64,000 nt of DNA from NCBI GenBank assembly GCA_003260075.1, contig QLIY01000019.1, forward strand, positions 51,945 through 115,944. The letters run 5' to 3'. A program made the position numbers and the translations under genes. The notes under the pieces are model-generated. The model saw only the letters and a program-made list of their open reading frames with translations. It made no database searches and was not told the origin of the DNA. Numbering within the stretch: position 1 is the first letter of the stretch; every line of letters starts with the position of its first letter. Shown piece by piece: positions 1 to 12,800 of the stretch. This DNA comes from Phallusia mammillata. Taxonomy: Eukaryota > Chordata > Ascidiacea > Phlebobranchia > Ascidiidae.

Positions 1-1118
1 GCGGTCGAAAATAAATTTTGGCGATGTTTGCCGTGGCAACATTAACTAGGGCTTCATCGGTTGGTGCGCGCAATGAAACATCAAGCAATGGGTATGAACT
101 TATTATTGTATGTTGTGAAATATTTCAACAAATCTACCGTCCAATTTGCACAGCAGCTTTTTCCCAGCAGTTCTCAGTAAAGATGTCTTCAAAGTTTACC
201 ATGACACACAAAGTGTGGTAAGTTGATAATCACATCAGATTATGAGATTTCTAAAAATGAGCACTACGCTAAACGTCATGTACCCGATGCTGTGTTAGTA
301 CTTCTCCAATACTTGGACAGAATCAAAGCAAATGGCCATACCTGTTTTAGAGGTGAAACAATAAGCTGTGCAGCGTGCCGCATGTCCCATTGATTTTGCA
401 GCACAATTTGTTATTTAGGTTGCTACCGAATCAAAAAACAACGCGGCTTCCAACTTCGAACAATCAGGTAATAACATCGAAACTAACAGTTCTTGGACAC
501 ATTTGAATCAAAAATGACGATTAGACTCAATAACAGTAGCAAGAAAACGTCAAGATTGGCTACACATTGGTCAACGTATTTTGCAGGTACTGGTCAAATT
601 AAAAAATATCTATGGGCCAATCGTAAATCCTAAACGTATTTCAATGAAGGAATATCGCATGCGCTGCGGAAAGTTTATATTGCACGTTTATTGTTTTTAT
701 AGAACTTTTGGATTGTACCAACTTTAAGACACATATGACAATGCAATAAATATTTAGCAGCAGGTATGAAACAGACTACATTTGTACAAGTTTTTTCTTT
801 TTTTTGTTGTTTCCATATTAGTTGGAATAATTGGATTTGGGTCCAGATGCAAAACTCCTTTACAAAGTTAAAAACTAGCAAGATTTGATCAAAATGCTGA
901 AAAAAAGTATTCAAGTCCTGTTTTTGATTGAAAGAGGAATGATAATTCAGAACCACATGGGACCATTGCAATAATGTAAAAACAGAATCAAAATACCAAT
1001 TTAGGGACAAAAACAGTGAGAAGTGGATACAAAACATTATGTCAACCAAATTCACATGATATACTGCATGATCAAAAAGTAAAAAATGAGCAGCCATTCA
1101 TCTTTTGTCCTTGTATGG
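1..1118. other. MESD 3' UTR and flanking sequence
   Basis: An AT-rich stretch after the MESD stop. Open frames here (one of 140 codons at 675-1097, minus) have no recognisable domain and overlap the probable MESD 3' UTR. I see no other gene, RNA or transposon end. Confidence 0.5.
687..692 (-). terminator. Candidate poly(A) signal of MESD
   Basis: AATAAA on the minus strand, about 430 bases past the MESD stop codon. It is the first perfect hexamer I noticed downstream; transcript data would be needed to confirm that it is used. Confidence 0.4.
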
Positions 1119-2713
1119 TTAAAGTTCTGATTTTATTTTTGTTTTTTTGGCTTTTTTCTTTTTAGATTTGGTTTTCGCTCCATTTTTAGTGTCTTTTGAT
1201 TTTGTTGACCTAAACAAAAATTAGTAAGCCTGTAGTCACACCAGTGTTCCATTGTCTAAAAAACAAAATTATACAAAATACTTACCCTTTACCAGGATAG
1301 TCTTTACCCTCAATCGTTACCAGTTCACATTGTTCTTGTTCAACAAGAAAATCTTTGATTTCATATGCATATGATCCATCACTAAGCTTGAATAAAACTC
1401 TATTGGCACTGATTACAAATCTGGAAACAAGCCATGTTTGTACGCACAAATGTGTATGTTCATAATAATGCGAACAGTAAATATACAAAAACAACTCTAT
1501 AAATCAAACAACACAAGCTACATCAACTAACGACCCATATGATGTGATTATTCAAGTTACTGATTATTTAGTAAACTTTGGTTCAATTTAACCAAGGTTT
1601 ACTGTAGTTTGTTTTTACCATTTATAAGAAAAAATGTTTAACCTGGTAACTTCAATATTTGCATTGTATAACTGTGATTGCCACAAACTGCTGATTTTTT
1701 CTGTTTCCTCCTCTGTTGGATCACCAGCCACTGTAGCAAACATCATTAACGTCTTGTGCTTTTTGGTCAACTTGACTAGATTCTCTGGATCACTTGCATC
1801 AACCTGTAAGGTAATTTACATTGAAAACGTAATTAGTGACTGGTTCGGTGTTTTTCAACCTTTTTTGCCTCCTAGCAAATGTTGCTGTGATGCCATACAC
1901 TTTGATGCAGGAGGCTTAAAGACATGAACTGATAGTGCTCAGATAAAATGTAAATTAATATTTAGCAAGAGAACGAAACTGTTTTGAAGTGGTGGTACAT
2001 CCGTTATCACAAACACAACTTTCCTTTTAAACCCTGAGGATATATCTTCTGATCACCGTTCTGTTGCTGTGTAATGTGTAGTGTATCCAGTGGTGGGATT
2101 CAGCCGGTTCGCACCGGTTCTATAGAACCGTCTCACGAAATTTTATGAGAGCGAACCGGTCAGAATTACTGGTTACTGTCAATGGACTTTTTGTAACAGA
2201 ACCGCCTAAAAACGTGACTTTTGTGATAGAACTGGGTGAAAAAAAATTTGAACCCCACCACTGAGTGTATCTTGCCAAGAGATAATCTTGGTTCACCATG
2301 AACCCAAGTTAAATAATCTCAACTAGTTTTTTTTTAAGAACTTACCTTTGAAAAATCTACTGGTTGGGATGGCCGAAGGTGTTCAGGTAAATCACCCTCA
2401 TCTACTTCTCCATCTTCCTTCATAAACAAAGTAATAACACATTTTTAACACTTAAAATATTTTGTTGTCATGTGGTTTGGTAGTTGATTTTGTGACATAA
2501 TTGTATAGGTGAAGATATAGACAATCCTGAGTCTATATTTAGTGCACAAAGATGCTATGTTGTTAAGTAGTTTTTATGAAAACTTACTGTCCATTGTTCC
2601 TCCAACTTGTGAATGTCAGCGTCAGTAAAGTCTCTTGGATCTTTCTTTTTGCATTCTGATGAAATAACTATCAAAAGGATAAGTATAAATTTTGCTACGT
2701 ACATATTTCTCAT
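1119..2713 (-). CDS. MESD: MESD (boca) LRP-receptor chaperone, 5 exons
   Basis: An ER-lumen chaperone that folds the beta-propeller/EGF modules of LRP5/6-type receptors. Exons read on the minus strand: 2713-2588, 2417-2346, 1803-1643, 1420-1286, 1209-1119. All junctions are GT/AG and in phase, giving 194 aa (human about 234). Start: the ATG at 2713 opens a signal peptide with a leucine/isoleucine-rich core (LILLIVISS); in-frame ATGs at 2743 and 2704 are alternatives. Family marks visible: KKKDPRDFTDADIHKLEEQW after the signal peptide, a VDEGDLPEHLRP acidic/proline segment, the KTLMMFATV strand, LSDGSYAYEIKDFLV and YPGKG. The tail is lysine-rich and ends in KSEL, a KDEL-like ER-retrieval signal. 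A hAT element sits in the intron between exons 2 and 3. The gene is head-to-head with FBXW7. Identity is very likely; only the exact start is uncertain. Confidence 0.93.
2088..2263. mobile_element. Non-autonomous hAT element in a MESD intron
   Basis: A 176-bp element with imperfect terminal inverted repeats (CAGTGGTGGGATTCA at the left, TGAACCCCACCACTG at the right) and an 8-bp target duplication AGTGTATC at 2080-2087 and 2264-2271. The interior has further short palindromes (CCGGTTCGCACCGGTTC). No coding capacity, so it would need a transposase in trans. Confidence 0.9.
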
Positions 2714-3842
2714 ATCTTTGACTTCAACTGGTACACGTCGCACTCAAATGTTCTGGTTTTGTTACGTACGGTGCATGGCACCAAAGTCTATCTATGAAAC
2801 ACAAGTTGTCGCACGAGAATTGATGGAGCGTGAAATGGGGCGACTTTGCACGCTTTTAACAACGCAAAGGGGGGGGGGGGGCCATGCTGCAAACTGGTAA
2901 TAAAACGCCCGTCGGTAACAATGGGGAGACTTTGTATGAGAGTCCCACATAATTGAATGGCAAAAATAAATTATTATAAAAAAATCAAACAAAAAGTGTA
3001 GATTATCAAGAAGGGTCACTAGTTTATTGACAAATTACAGCTTTTTTACATTGCTGTCGAACAAATACGCTTGGATCATCGGAAGAAATACGATTTTTAT
3101 GAATTGAATTTTGCCTTATTTGCGTTTTGCAATCTCAAATGCTTAAAAAAGTGCGTTATACTTTCTAAAGCGCGTGCAATTTCAACAACTATTGTGTAAG
3201 TCTTGATTTACGCCCCAAAAGAATAAGGTTGAAATATTTTCGATTTTCTGGGCTCACTGCGTGACTAGCATGAGGTAACAAAAAGTTGTTGTTTTTAAAG
3301 GTTTTAACTTTTACAGTTAGCTGTAGCTGCGCCACAAAGTCAAGGTTTACATTTTGTAGGTTTAGAATAGTTTTCTTTGCTAAAGAATCTTGTGATGAAT
3401 TAAAAAAGCCAACAAGTAAGATATAAAGCTTGTGTTTGTTTGTTTAATGGATATATTTGCGAAATGTTTTGCCATTTTATTATGGCTATACAGAGTATTT
3501 ATAATGTTTTTAGTGTGGAATATGGTGTTCAATACCTGTGAATATAAACCAGACATATAGTTGGATAAACCAAACATGTTTGAAGTTTTAGAGAAAATTA
3601 AATGGTTGCCACAATTTTGCCATTGAAATGTAGTCATTGATATATAAAGTGTAGAAAGCCGCACTTTTCCATGTTGTGCTGGCGTTAAGTGTTAGTGTCA
3701 CTTGTCCGTGGTAAATACCAAAATGATGGAAAATAAAAATAAAATTGTACAATAATCCATTTGTTGTATCATACTTGGAGGTTGATTTTAGTAAATTTGC
3801 TTTTCATTGCAGGTTTACCTGGTTGGATGTCAAGTACTTCAA
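2714..3842. promoter_or_regulatory. Shared head-to-head interval of MESD and FBXW7
   Basis: About 1.1 kb between the MESD start codon (minus) and the first FBXW7 coding exon (plus). The FBXW7 exon is preceded by a splice acceptor (ending GCAG at about 3812), so an untranslated first exon and the promoter should lie inside this interval. A G13 run lies at 2869-2881. No coding exon recognised. That the promoter is shared is inference from gene orientation. Confidence 0.45.
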
Positions 3843-6800
3843 ATGGATGATTCATCAAAACATGCTGGAGGTAAATTATTATTTGTAAAAACAGATCTTA
3901 CTGCTAGTGCTATGTTTGCAATTTACACTGACTTCAAGTAGCTCTACTAGAAACTAATGTGTACCTAGGCCTGAACTGCGAGTGTATATGCTTCTATATT
4001 TGTCTATGACTTCATCTTTGTCAGACTGTTACACAGCTGCATCTCTTAGGCTGAGACAGTTAATCAGGGGAAGTTGAACAGTTGTGGGTACCCTGGCTAA
4101 GATTCACTTGTTGGTATTTACAATTCTCATGGGGAATGACAAAGTGCGTAAGCTAGAAGAAGGTTGGCCTTCACTCTTTAGATATATAAATGTATGCATT
4201 TGGAGGTTGGCGCTCATGTCAAATAGGTTTTCATTGCTGTTTACTTACCAGATCAGTGTAGGTTTGGAAATTAAAATTTTTGTGTGTGCTTGATTTAGGT
4301 TCAAGAAACAAGGCTGTAGATACTGGATTGAGCAGTTCCAAACGAGTTGGTGGTGGCAGTAAAAGGCGTGAAAAATGTGGTGCTCGTTCTGGGGTGGCCA
4401 CATCAGGGGTAACATCCCACTTTAGTGTGGATAACTGCCAACAAGCATCTGCTGATAACAAAAGTGGTATGTGTGGCTTTCTTTTTTATTACTATGCTAA
4501 GTATGGCCTTGCATTGGTAGTACCATTGTAAGTGAACTGAATAAAATTAAAGCCCTTGTCGACATGTTGCTGTCAATGAAAAAAGAATGAAAGTGTGTAC
4601 TGTGTAGTTTGTTTAACATAGAAATTTTATTATATGATCTATGGTTTAAAGGTATTATATGATCTATGGTTTAAAATTTTATAATTTTCTGCAGAGTCAA
4701 AGATGAAGAAAAGCCTTGCTTTGCTAACACATTCACGTAGGACGCGCTCAAGTGAGAAAAGCAATCCTCAAATTTTCACATGTAGCAATAACACCAATCC
4801 CTCAAGTGAACCGACACCTGATGCTGATGTGGATCTCAGCACTTTATATTCAGGATGTGTGACCAGAGGACAGATTAATCGAGTGAAGAAGATAATAGGT
4901 GAATGTTCGCCCTCCCATGTCACAGATATGTTACCAATGAACACACGGTCCTCGAAGCGTCTTGCAAGTGATCAAAATCACAATGAAAAAATGCAAGTAG
5001 ATGACAGTAGCACTTCTTCTGCCCAGCGAAAAATCAAATCACTGGTAAATTGCTTTCGTTACTTTTTGAACATAGCCTACAATATATATAAAAGTATTTA
5101 CTGGTCATGTATATACACTAAACCGCTGTTAAACCACATTCAGTCAATCCTGATCTTCGCCTAATTCAGGCAAAACTTAAGATACACATGATTTGTAATG
5201 TGGTAAGGCTTTAACTAATTGACATCAGTTAATGTGGTTCTTAGCAAATTTCTGACAAACTTTTTGGTCCCAAAGGATCCAGATTACCTGAGGTTTACTG
5301 TAAATGTGTGTTTTTAAATTTGTGTTGCATCTTGGGTGGATATTATGTGACATGGTGTCAATAGATCAAGAGATTGTTTTTAGTTACATATGGAAGTTAT
5401 GTGTAGGTTATAGACTATTTGGGTTTAAAGGGGGTGTTTCACCCACAAATGGAATAAAGTGTAAGTTGTTTGAACTGAGTTGTCTGGAATTAATGAAAAC
5501 ACACAGCAGCATGCATGCATGTAACTCTGGGCGTTTTCCTATTTAATTAACTAATTCACCAGGTGGTACTTCTATATCACCAAGCTATAAAAACATTTGC
5601 AGCAATCTAAATGGGTTATTGGTTGTGCAGCAAGGTTTAGTCATAAATTTGGGGGGGGGGCATTAACTAATTCACCAGGTGGTACTTCTATTTCACCAAG
5701 CTATAAAAACATTTGCAACAATCTAAATGGGTTATTGGTTGTGCAGCAAGGTTTAGTCATAAATTTAGTGGTAAGTCAGTGTGCAAAAAGTTTTTGTCTT
5801 ACTGAAACCCGATTTTTATAGCATCTTTTTTCTGCACCGCTGCTTATCTGAACTAGTTCAAACATTTAATGCAAATTACTCTCAATTACAATTGTTTAGT
5901 AATTCAAGTAGAGGCTTCCGAGGGTTAGAAGTGTGTTTTCTATTCTTGTTTTATTTTTCGTTTGAACTAATAGGTGAACAGGTTTCAGTAATCCGAGTAT
6001 AAAACAACTATTATAGACTAACCAACTTATCTTGAACATGTCTGAGTACACAAAGTAAAGGATGAAGACTAGACCATAAGTATCTGTTTATATTACATTC
6101 TGAGTTTCTCATGATACAGGTTTATTGACCTTTAAAATATTTTGGTTTAAAACAGGTTTTGCCTGTTTTTGTTCATTATCACATCTAAAAAACTTGGGTG
6201 TAAAAGTAAATATTAGTTGAAATAGGTTGGTCAGTTTAAATCAGTGGTTCTCAAACTTTTTTATTGTCGGGGCCAAATGGTATTTTTTTAAGTTTGTAGG
6301 GAGCCGCAAAAAATACGAAAACTTGAGAAAATCACTAAAGATTACTTCTTCAAAAGCTAAAATAGCAATGTTTGGTGATTTTCTGAGGTCTGGTGCGAGC
6401 CGCAAAATAAGTAGTTGGGAGCCGCATGCGGCCCCGAAAACCGAGTTTGAGACTGGCTTGACTAGCCCATCCCTATCATTTATGAAGTCTTTCATGCATA
6501 GCACTNATCTTCATCATTCATTGTCTGAGATTTGAATCACAACAATGTGTCAACAGACTGAACCACGTGGGGGCAGTGTATGAATAGGAGAAAGTGATCA
6601 GTCTGTTTCCTTTGTTGTTATCATTGTCAAACACACAATTTTCACATGAGAGTGAATGTGTCTTATTATGCTGAAATCCCATAAATACAACTGATTAATA
6701 TTTTTAACACTGGCACTTTGTATTAACATCCCCATGCTGGCATTAAACCTACCATCTTGTGGGTACCTTCCTTCAATGCTAACACACACACTTATATGGT

Positions 6801-9800
6801 CGAGCAAATATTTAAACAAAGATAGGCAGGTAGAGTCTGTCCTCACAGCTGACTAAGTCCTCATCGTGGCAAGACACTTCGTCGCACTGGTCATGTTCGC
6901 GCAGGCCCGTGTTTTCGGATGAGGTGTTTGGTTGCGTTTGTTGTCTTTCAAACTTTCGAACTACAGCATTGTTGTGACGTAGGTAGGCAGCTGGTAAATT
7001 GGGTCGTGGTTGTAAAAGAGTTTGGGCGTATAATGGCAGGTAGGCAGGTGATTAATGTCGGAAACGGAAACTGCTGTCGCCTGCCAGTTTTAGGCGAATA
7101 GCTAAATAACCGACTTGGTGTTCATATAATGAGTTCAAATACATGCAAAGACCTGCGTGTATTGACCCACCGTTGTCAGTTATTTCACATCGCGACTTGG
7201 TGATTTAGATGTGCCAGTCGGTCAATATCCCACGCTTGTGCCAGCTGTTAACCCGCAACAAGAGCTAATTTGTCAAAAACACCCACCGCGGCCTGTATAT
7301 GCCATAGTGTTATTTTTACATCCTTAAATCTGAAAAGCGATATCTTTCGCTGTGTCGCCCGCCTCGCCAAGGTAGCGGCAGTAATCCTTGCGCGATCAAT
7401 ACTGCACAACGAATTGCTTCTGGCCGCCCAAGCATGCCGCGTGCCCGCGACTGTGATGGTACTGCATTATGTATTAGTCGATTCCCGCTGTGGGCTACAG
7501 TTGTTTCATCTGAATATCAGACAGCCGAGGATCGCCGTCCGCCGCAAGCAGCCACGTAATTGCTAAACTGTTGCTGCCGCGTCTTATTGATTCGCAACTT
7601 GTCCTTATGTTGTTAGAGCGCGCCGCGATATACAGACTCGTCGTAGTTTGCGATTGCTAGAGCCGTACTGAACATACCCAAGGGCTAACTGTCGGTCTCA
7701 AATTGGAAATCAAGTTCGCATGCTAGCATTTTGTGACGATGTTTTCTTAATGCGCCAGTTGCGTCAATCGACAGCATAGCTCAGCCGTGATATGTAGCTC
7801 GGAGGCAGCGTCGTCTATTAGGATAGCAGTGTTGACTGAGGGACAGATAGTCGTGACATTGCCGACATATAAAGTCCCTGTCGAGAGTGATCTGTAACGG
7901 CAGACCGCGGCAAGCAATAGTAGCGAATGCGGATGTTAACGGCGAATCGTAAAACTTCCTGCCTGTCGAAATTAAACCGCGTCCCTTTATTGTGTGTAGA
8001 TGAAGCTTAGCAGTATCAGGCAATAGGCGAGCGAAGACGGTATTGATTTCCCTCAGCATTCGTCTCCGTATCGTGCCGTGTCTCATGTATTCGTCGTCTC
8101 TCTGGGGTTAGCTGTTTGCACCACGTCACTGATTAATTTATGCGCGGCGACAATGCGCTTGCTGATGTACTTGGTGTCTGCCGTGCATCATTTAAATTGA
8201 CGTGATAGATTGTGTGAAATACTGCCTTTTTATGCTAATGTAATGTTCCATACATCACGCATCGTGGTCAGTGTTAAGGGCACAAAGAAACTAAATTAGG
8301 CGCAGCGCTACAGCGGAGACAGTATAGGTAGCGAAATACTTCACAGGCATTACAACCGCTCGACAGCTTTTCCTACGCCAATCACACGAACGCCGCCGTG
8401 CCTGTGAATCGGGTGGCAATTATATACATCTGGCGTAGACTCTCAAGCCGCGATGTCTCTCGGCCAATGTTTGTGCGCGTTGGTGCGTGACCGCTTTGTG
8501 TGACGATTGCTCAGACGAGAGTCATAGGCGAGCTCCTCTCGAGGCGCAAGGCCCACAAGAGCACTAGGTTTAGCACTAGTCCGTGCGCAAGCGAACAAGG
8601 CATACACCCACACATCACCGGCGCGTTGAGGCGAAAGAATAGTGTTGGTCGTTCGAGCAATGTACGAATTGAGAGGATACACGCCACACAACAGTTTTAG
8701 GTGTTTTGAAAGTCAATCGCCTTAACGTGTAATGCGCTGTTCTGTTAAAAACCAACCGAAAATTGCTTAAGAAAAGTTAGGGTGTATAATTTGTGTTGTA
8801 ATTAACAGTAACCTAATTTTTAGTCACAATGAGATACAATGTATTCAGTACACAGAATCCGCGAGTTTCTGCTTAGTAAGAGAAAGTAACGTGGTGCCTT
8901 ATTCGCCAGATTGCCCTTAGCGCTGGTTCCAACGTGTGTGTATTGCGTTTGGCGCTATTGACAGGTTTTGGAGCAATTGATAAAATTCGGGCAGTCTGTA
9001 CTTAGGCAGCCACGACCGGAAACTTCTCCACAGCTGATTCGAGAAGAGACGTAATGCGTTCAACGTATTGCTAATATGCTGCTGTGAATAGGAGCGCGCG
9101 TGCCATTTGTGGAAACGCTTTACCGGCTCCGCAGTGTCAGCTGTAACATGATCGTTCGAATTTGTATTCCAGCGTGCTGTGTAGTGTATATTGCCGTTCA
9201 GTGACTCCTGGCTAGGCAATCGTAATGCGTGACGTGCTATAGCGAAGATATCACACGTCATGCGGGAAAACAAGAAACTACGTGTCATTAACGGCGTTAC
9301 GCAGCGACTTCGATACTCGCAGGTTGTGTATATTGCAGGGCACTTGATGCGCCCGCGCTGTCCGAACTAACGCGCTTGACTGAATGATTAACCCGGGTGC
9401 GTGTATTTCGTAGATGAAACGCAAGCATGACGCGTTAAGCGAAGTTCCCAAGTCGCCGGAGAAGAAAGCATGCAGAGTGCTCGGGTGAGTTCTCCCTTGA
9501 CGACGTTAATGCGGTCAAGCGATTTTATTAATCGTTTGATATGATTTTAAACCATGTAATTGTATGCATTGGATTTAAACCTAATGAAATAAAGCAGTGG
9601 TATTAAAACTTAGTTGTGACCAAATACTGTTTTTTAAATTTATACCCTGTTTGGATTTACTTTTGTAAAAATATTGTTTCGACCTTGTCAGTCATTCTTC
9701 TTCATCACTGGACTCACCCAAATCACCACCAGAGCGAAGATGCATAACAAGAAACAGTGTTTATGCTCGAGCAGTTCACTCACCTCCACACACTGAACAA

Positions 9801-12800
9801 CATCAGCCAAGGTATTTGCTTTTTTAAGTGACTTAAGTTTTTTGAAGGCAGAAAGATAACATATATTTCAACTACTGCAGTAGTCCAGGACCCTCCCATG
9901 ATGCTGTTGAAGTTTTAACTGCACCACCAACTCCCACATTAGCTTTGCCAGAAGGAACTGATGACTGGCTTCGAAGGTAAGCTTTATGTTGTTGTAAAAT
10001 ATGATTGAGGTTTTTGTTCAGTGGGTAGATTTAATAGCATACTCAGTATCAGATTGCTTAAAATGTAAAACTATGACAGGAGTTGGTAGTTTGCCACACT
10101 AGCATTTCAGAATTATATGATGCTATTACACTCTCCAGTTTGGTTGACCCGATTTTGTTTATTGTGTAATGCAGATTTTTGAAGTGGAATGCCAAAGACA
10201 AGATCCAAGCTCTTGAGAATCTTATTGGTGTTTGTCAACCGCATGAAGTTCGTCATATGCTTGAAATCATTGAACCACAGTTTCAGCGCGATTTTATCTC
10301 ATTACTACCTAAGGAGGTAACATACAGACTAATGACACAAGTATTTTTGAATTTGCTCTTTGATTCAGCGACTGCGTTTTTGACAAGTCTGCCTTTTCTA
10401 GTCTATTTATATGCAAGGAAAAAAAATAAGTCAATCTTAGAACTAGAAATAATACATTTTAACATTTTTCACAGCTTGCTCTCCATGTCTTAAGTTTCCT
10501 CGAGCCAAGGGACCTCTTAATAGCAGCACAGACATGCAGGTACTGGCGCATCCTTACTGAAGATAACCTTATGTGGAGGGAGAAATGCAAAGAGGAAGGG
10601 ATCAGTGAACCTTATGTAGCTAAAGTTTTAAAGCACAATTGGAGAAACAAGAAATCTTTCAGTGCTGGAACCAAAAGCACATGGAAGGCTGCGTTTCTGC
10701 GACATGTCCGAATAGAAACAAATTGGAGGGAAGGAAAAGAAAGAATATCTAAGGTTTGGTCACAACATGATGACATAGTAGTGATTTTCCTAAACTGTGT
10801 GTGTTATGTTGTGGAAACCACTGAGAATCTTCATGGTATCGCTTTGTGTTTTGCATTACATATGCATGACAAAACAATATCAGTATAGCCTGGTTTGTGT
10901 TATAAGCTTGCCAGTTTGGAGAAATGTGTTTAGTACATTTTAGGTCACCATTTAGGGAACTTTTGCTAACCATACAGTGTTGCTGGTTGATAAGTTAGCA
11001 TTGCATTCTATGACCTGCCTAGCACAGTTATTTACAAAACTTTGATATTTGGTGCAAATTTGGGCAAAGCTATTATGTAAAATATTTTCTCTATTAGGTG
11101 CTAAAGGGCCACGATGACCATGTGATAACCTGCTTGCAATTTAATGGATCGCGGATAGTTAGTGGTTCAGACGACAACACATTAAAAGTCTGGTCAGCCA
11201 TTTCTGGAAAGGTATGTTTATTACAAACATGTGTAATCAATACAAAACTTTAGAGCTAATGGTTGTGTTTACTTTAGTGTCTAAGGACATTAACAGGACA
11301 CACTGGTGGTGTATGGGCCTCTCAAATGCGCAAAAACCTTATTATAAGTGGTTCGACTGACCGGACCCTTAAAATCTGGAATGCAGACACAGGTAAAAAC
11401 ATAATCTTTACAAATTTGCAATGTGTTAAACCAAACACCCTTTAATTGTCATTTCAATTCATAACACTGGTTAACCAGCAACTAAAGTGGTCTTCCGTGT
11501 CAAGGAAATCCTGTTGCTGCCTTTCGAAAAGAGCTTTTTTTGTGGCCTAATAAATGCATGATGACAAAATCATTAAGCCAAATTGTATGCTAAATTGGCT
11601 CATCGAAACATGGCTGGTACCTACTGTAGTAAATACATGACTTTTTTGTTTCAAGGAAATTGTGTTCACACCCTGTATGGCCATACATCCACTGTACGAT
11701 GCCTTGCATTGCATGACAATATGTAAGTATATTGTGTAATAAGAATACTAATCAATAAACATACAGTTCCCTGCTTTAATGTCGAGAAAAAAATTGAATG
11801 ATTTTGGTTTAATAGTTAAGATAGAGAAAGAGTTTGAGTTGCAAACCCAAACAGCTGAAAGGTATCATAGTGACACTTTTCAGGTCAAGAAATTGCTTCT
11901 ATTTTTAGAACTGTAAAACGTTTAGCAACATGGGAGTTATCCTTAAATAAGACTGCTAAGGGCAAAAACGTCTGTATTTTTAGACATTCCAAACGATTCA
12001 CACATCGGTTTTGCATTTGATGTAACTGGGCACTTGTATGTTAGAATTGTCACAACACTGGACTTCAAACGTTGCATATTTCGAGTTCAAACTACCACGT
12101 GCGGAGTTTAAATGTATGCGTTAGCAATGTGGACATGGTGATAAATCAGAACAACATTTTACATGTTCGTGGTCAACACTACTTCACGCCGTAACTGACT
12201 TTACCATACTAAATTATGTAGAAAACGAAATAAACGCCTTCACTTACCTTGTCTAAATCGGTATTTTTCACTACTGTTTCAAATCTACACCACGCAAGTC
12301 TCAAACCTTTAAACTTTGTCGCTGTTGGGTGCTACATAGCATTTATATTTGCCAATACATTACTATGAGGATGTTGTACAAACCGAAAATTGAACAGTGA
12401 AAAAGTGCCAGTTTAAGCAACACGTTCTTATGTACTACGTGTATTAATATTAATCAACATGCTTTTATGCAGAGTGGTAAGCGGGTCTCGCGACGCAACT
12501 TTGCGAGTTTGGAATATCGAAGACGGTGAGTGTCTCCATGTTCTTGTTGGTCACATGGCGGCAGTGAGGTGCGTGTGTTACGACGGTCGACGTGTGGTGT
12601 CCGGTGCTTACGACTACATGGTCAAGGTGTGGGACCCAGTAACCGAAGAATGCCTACACACCTTACAAGGACATACCAACCGCGTTTACTCATTACAGGT
12701 AAATGGTATGGTTTTCTTAAAAATCTTTATCTAATTAGAACTGATGATTTACGATTTATCGGTCTATGTTCTTGGCTTAATTATGGGTCCCCTTCCCTAA

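Noticed and set aside
675-1097. A 140-codon minus-strand frame downstream of MESD
   Set aside because: Low-complexity F/H/L-rich composition inside the expected MESD 3' UTR; no domain.
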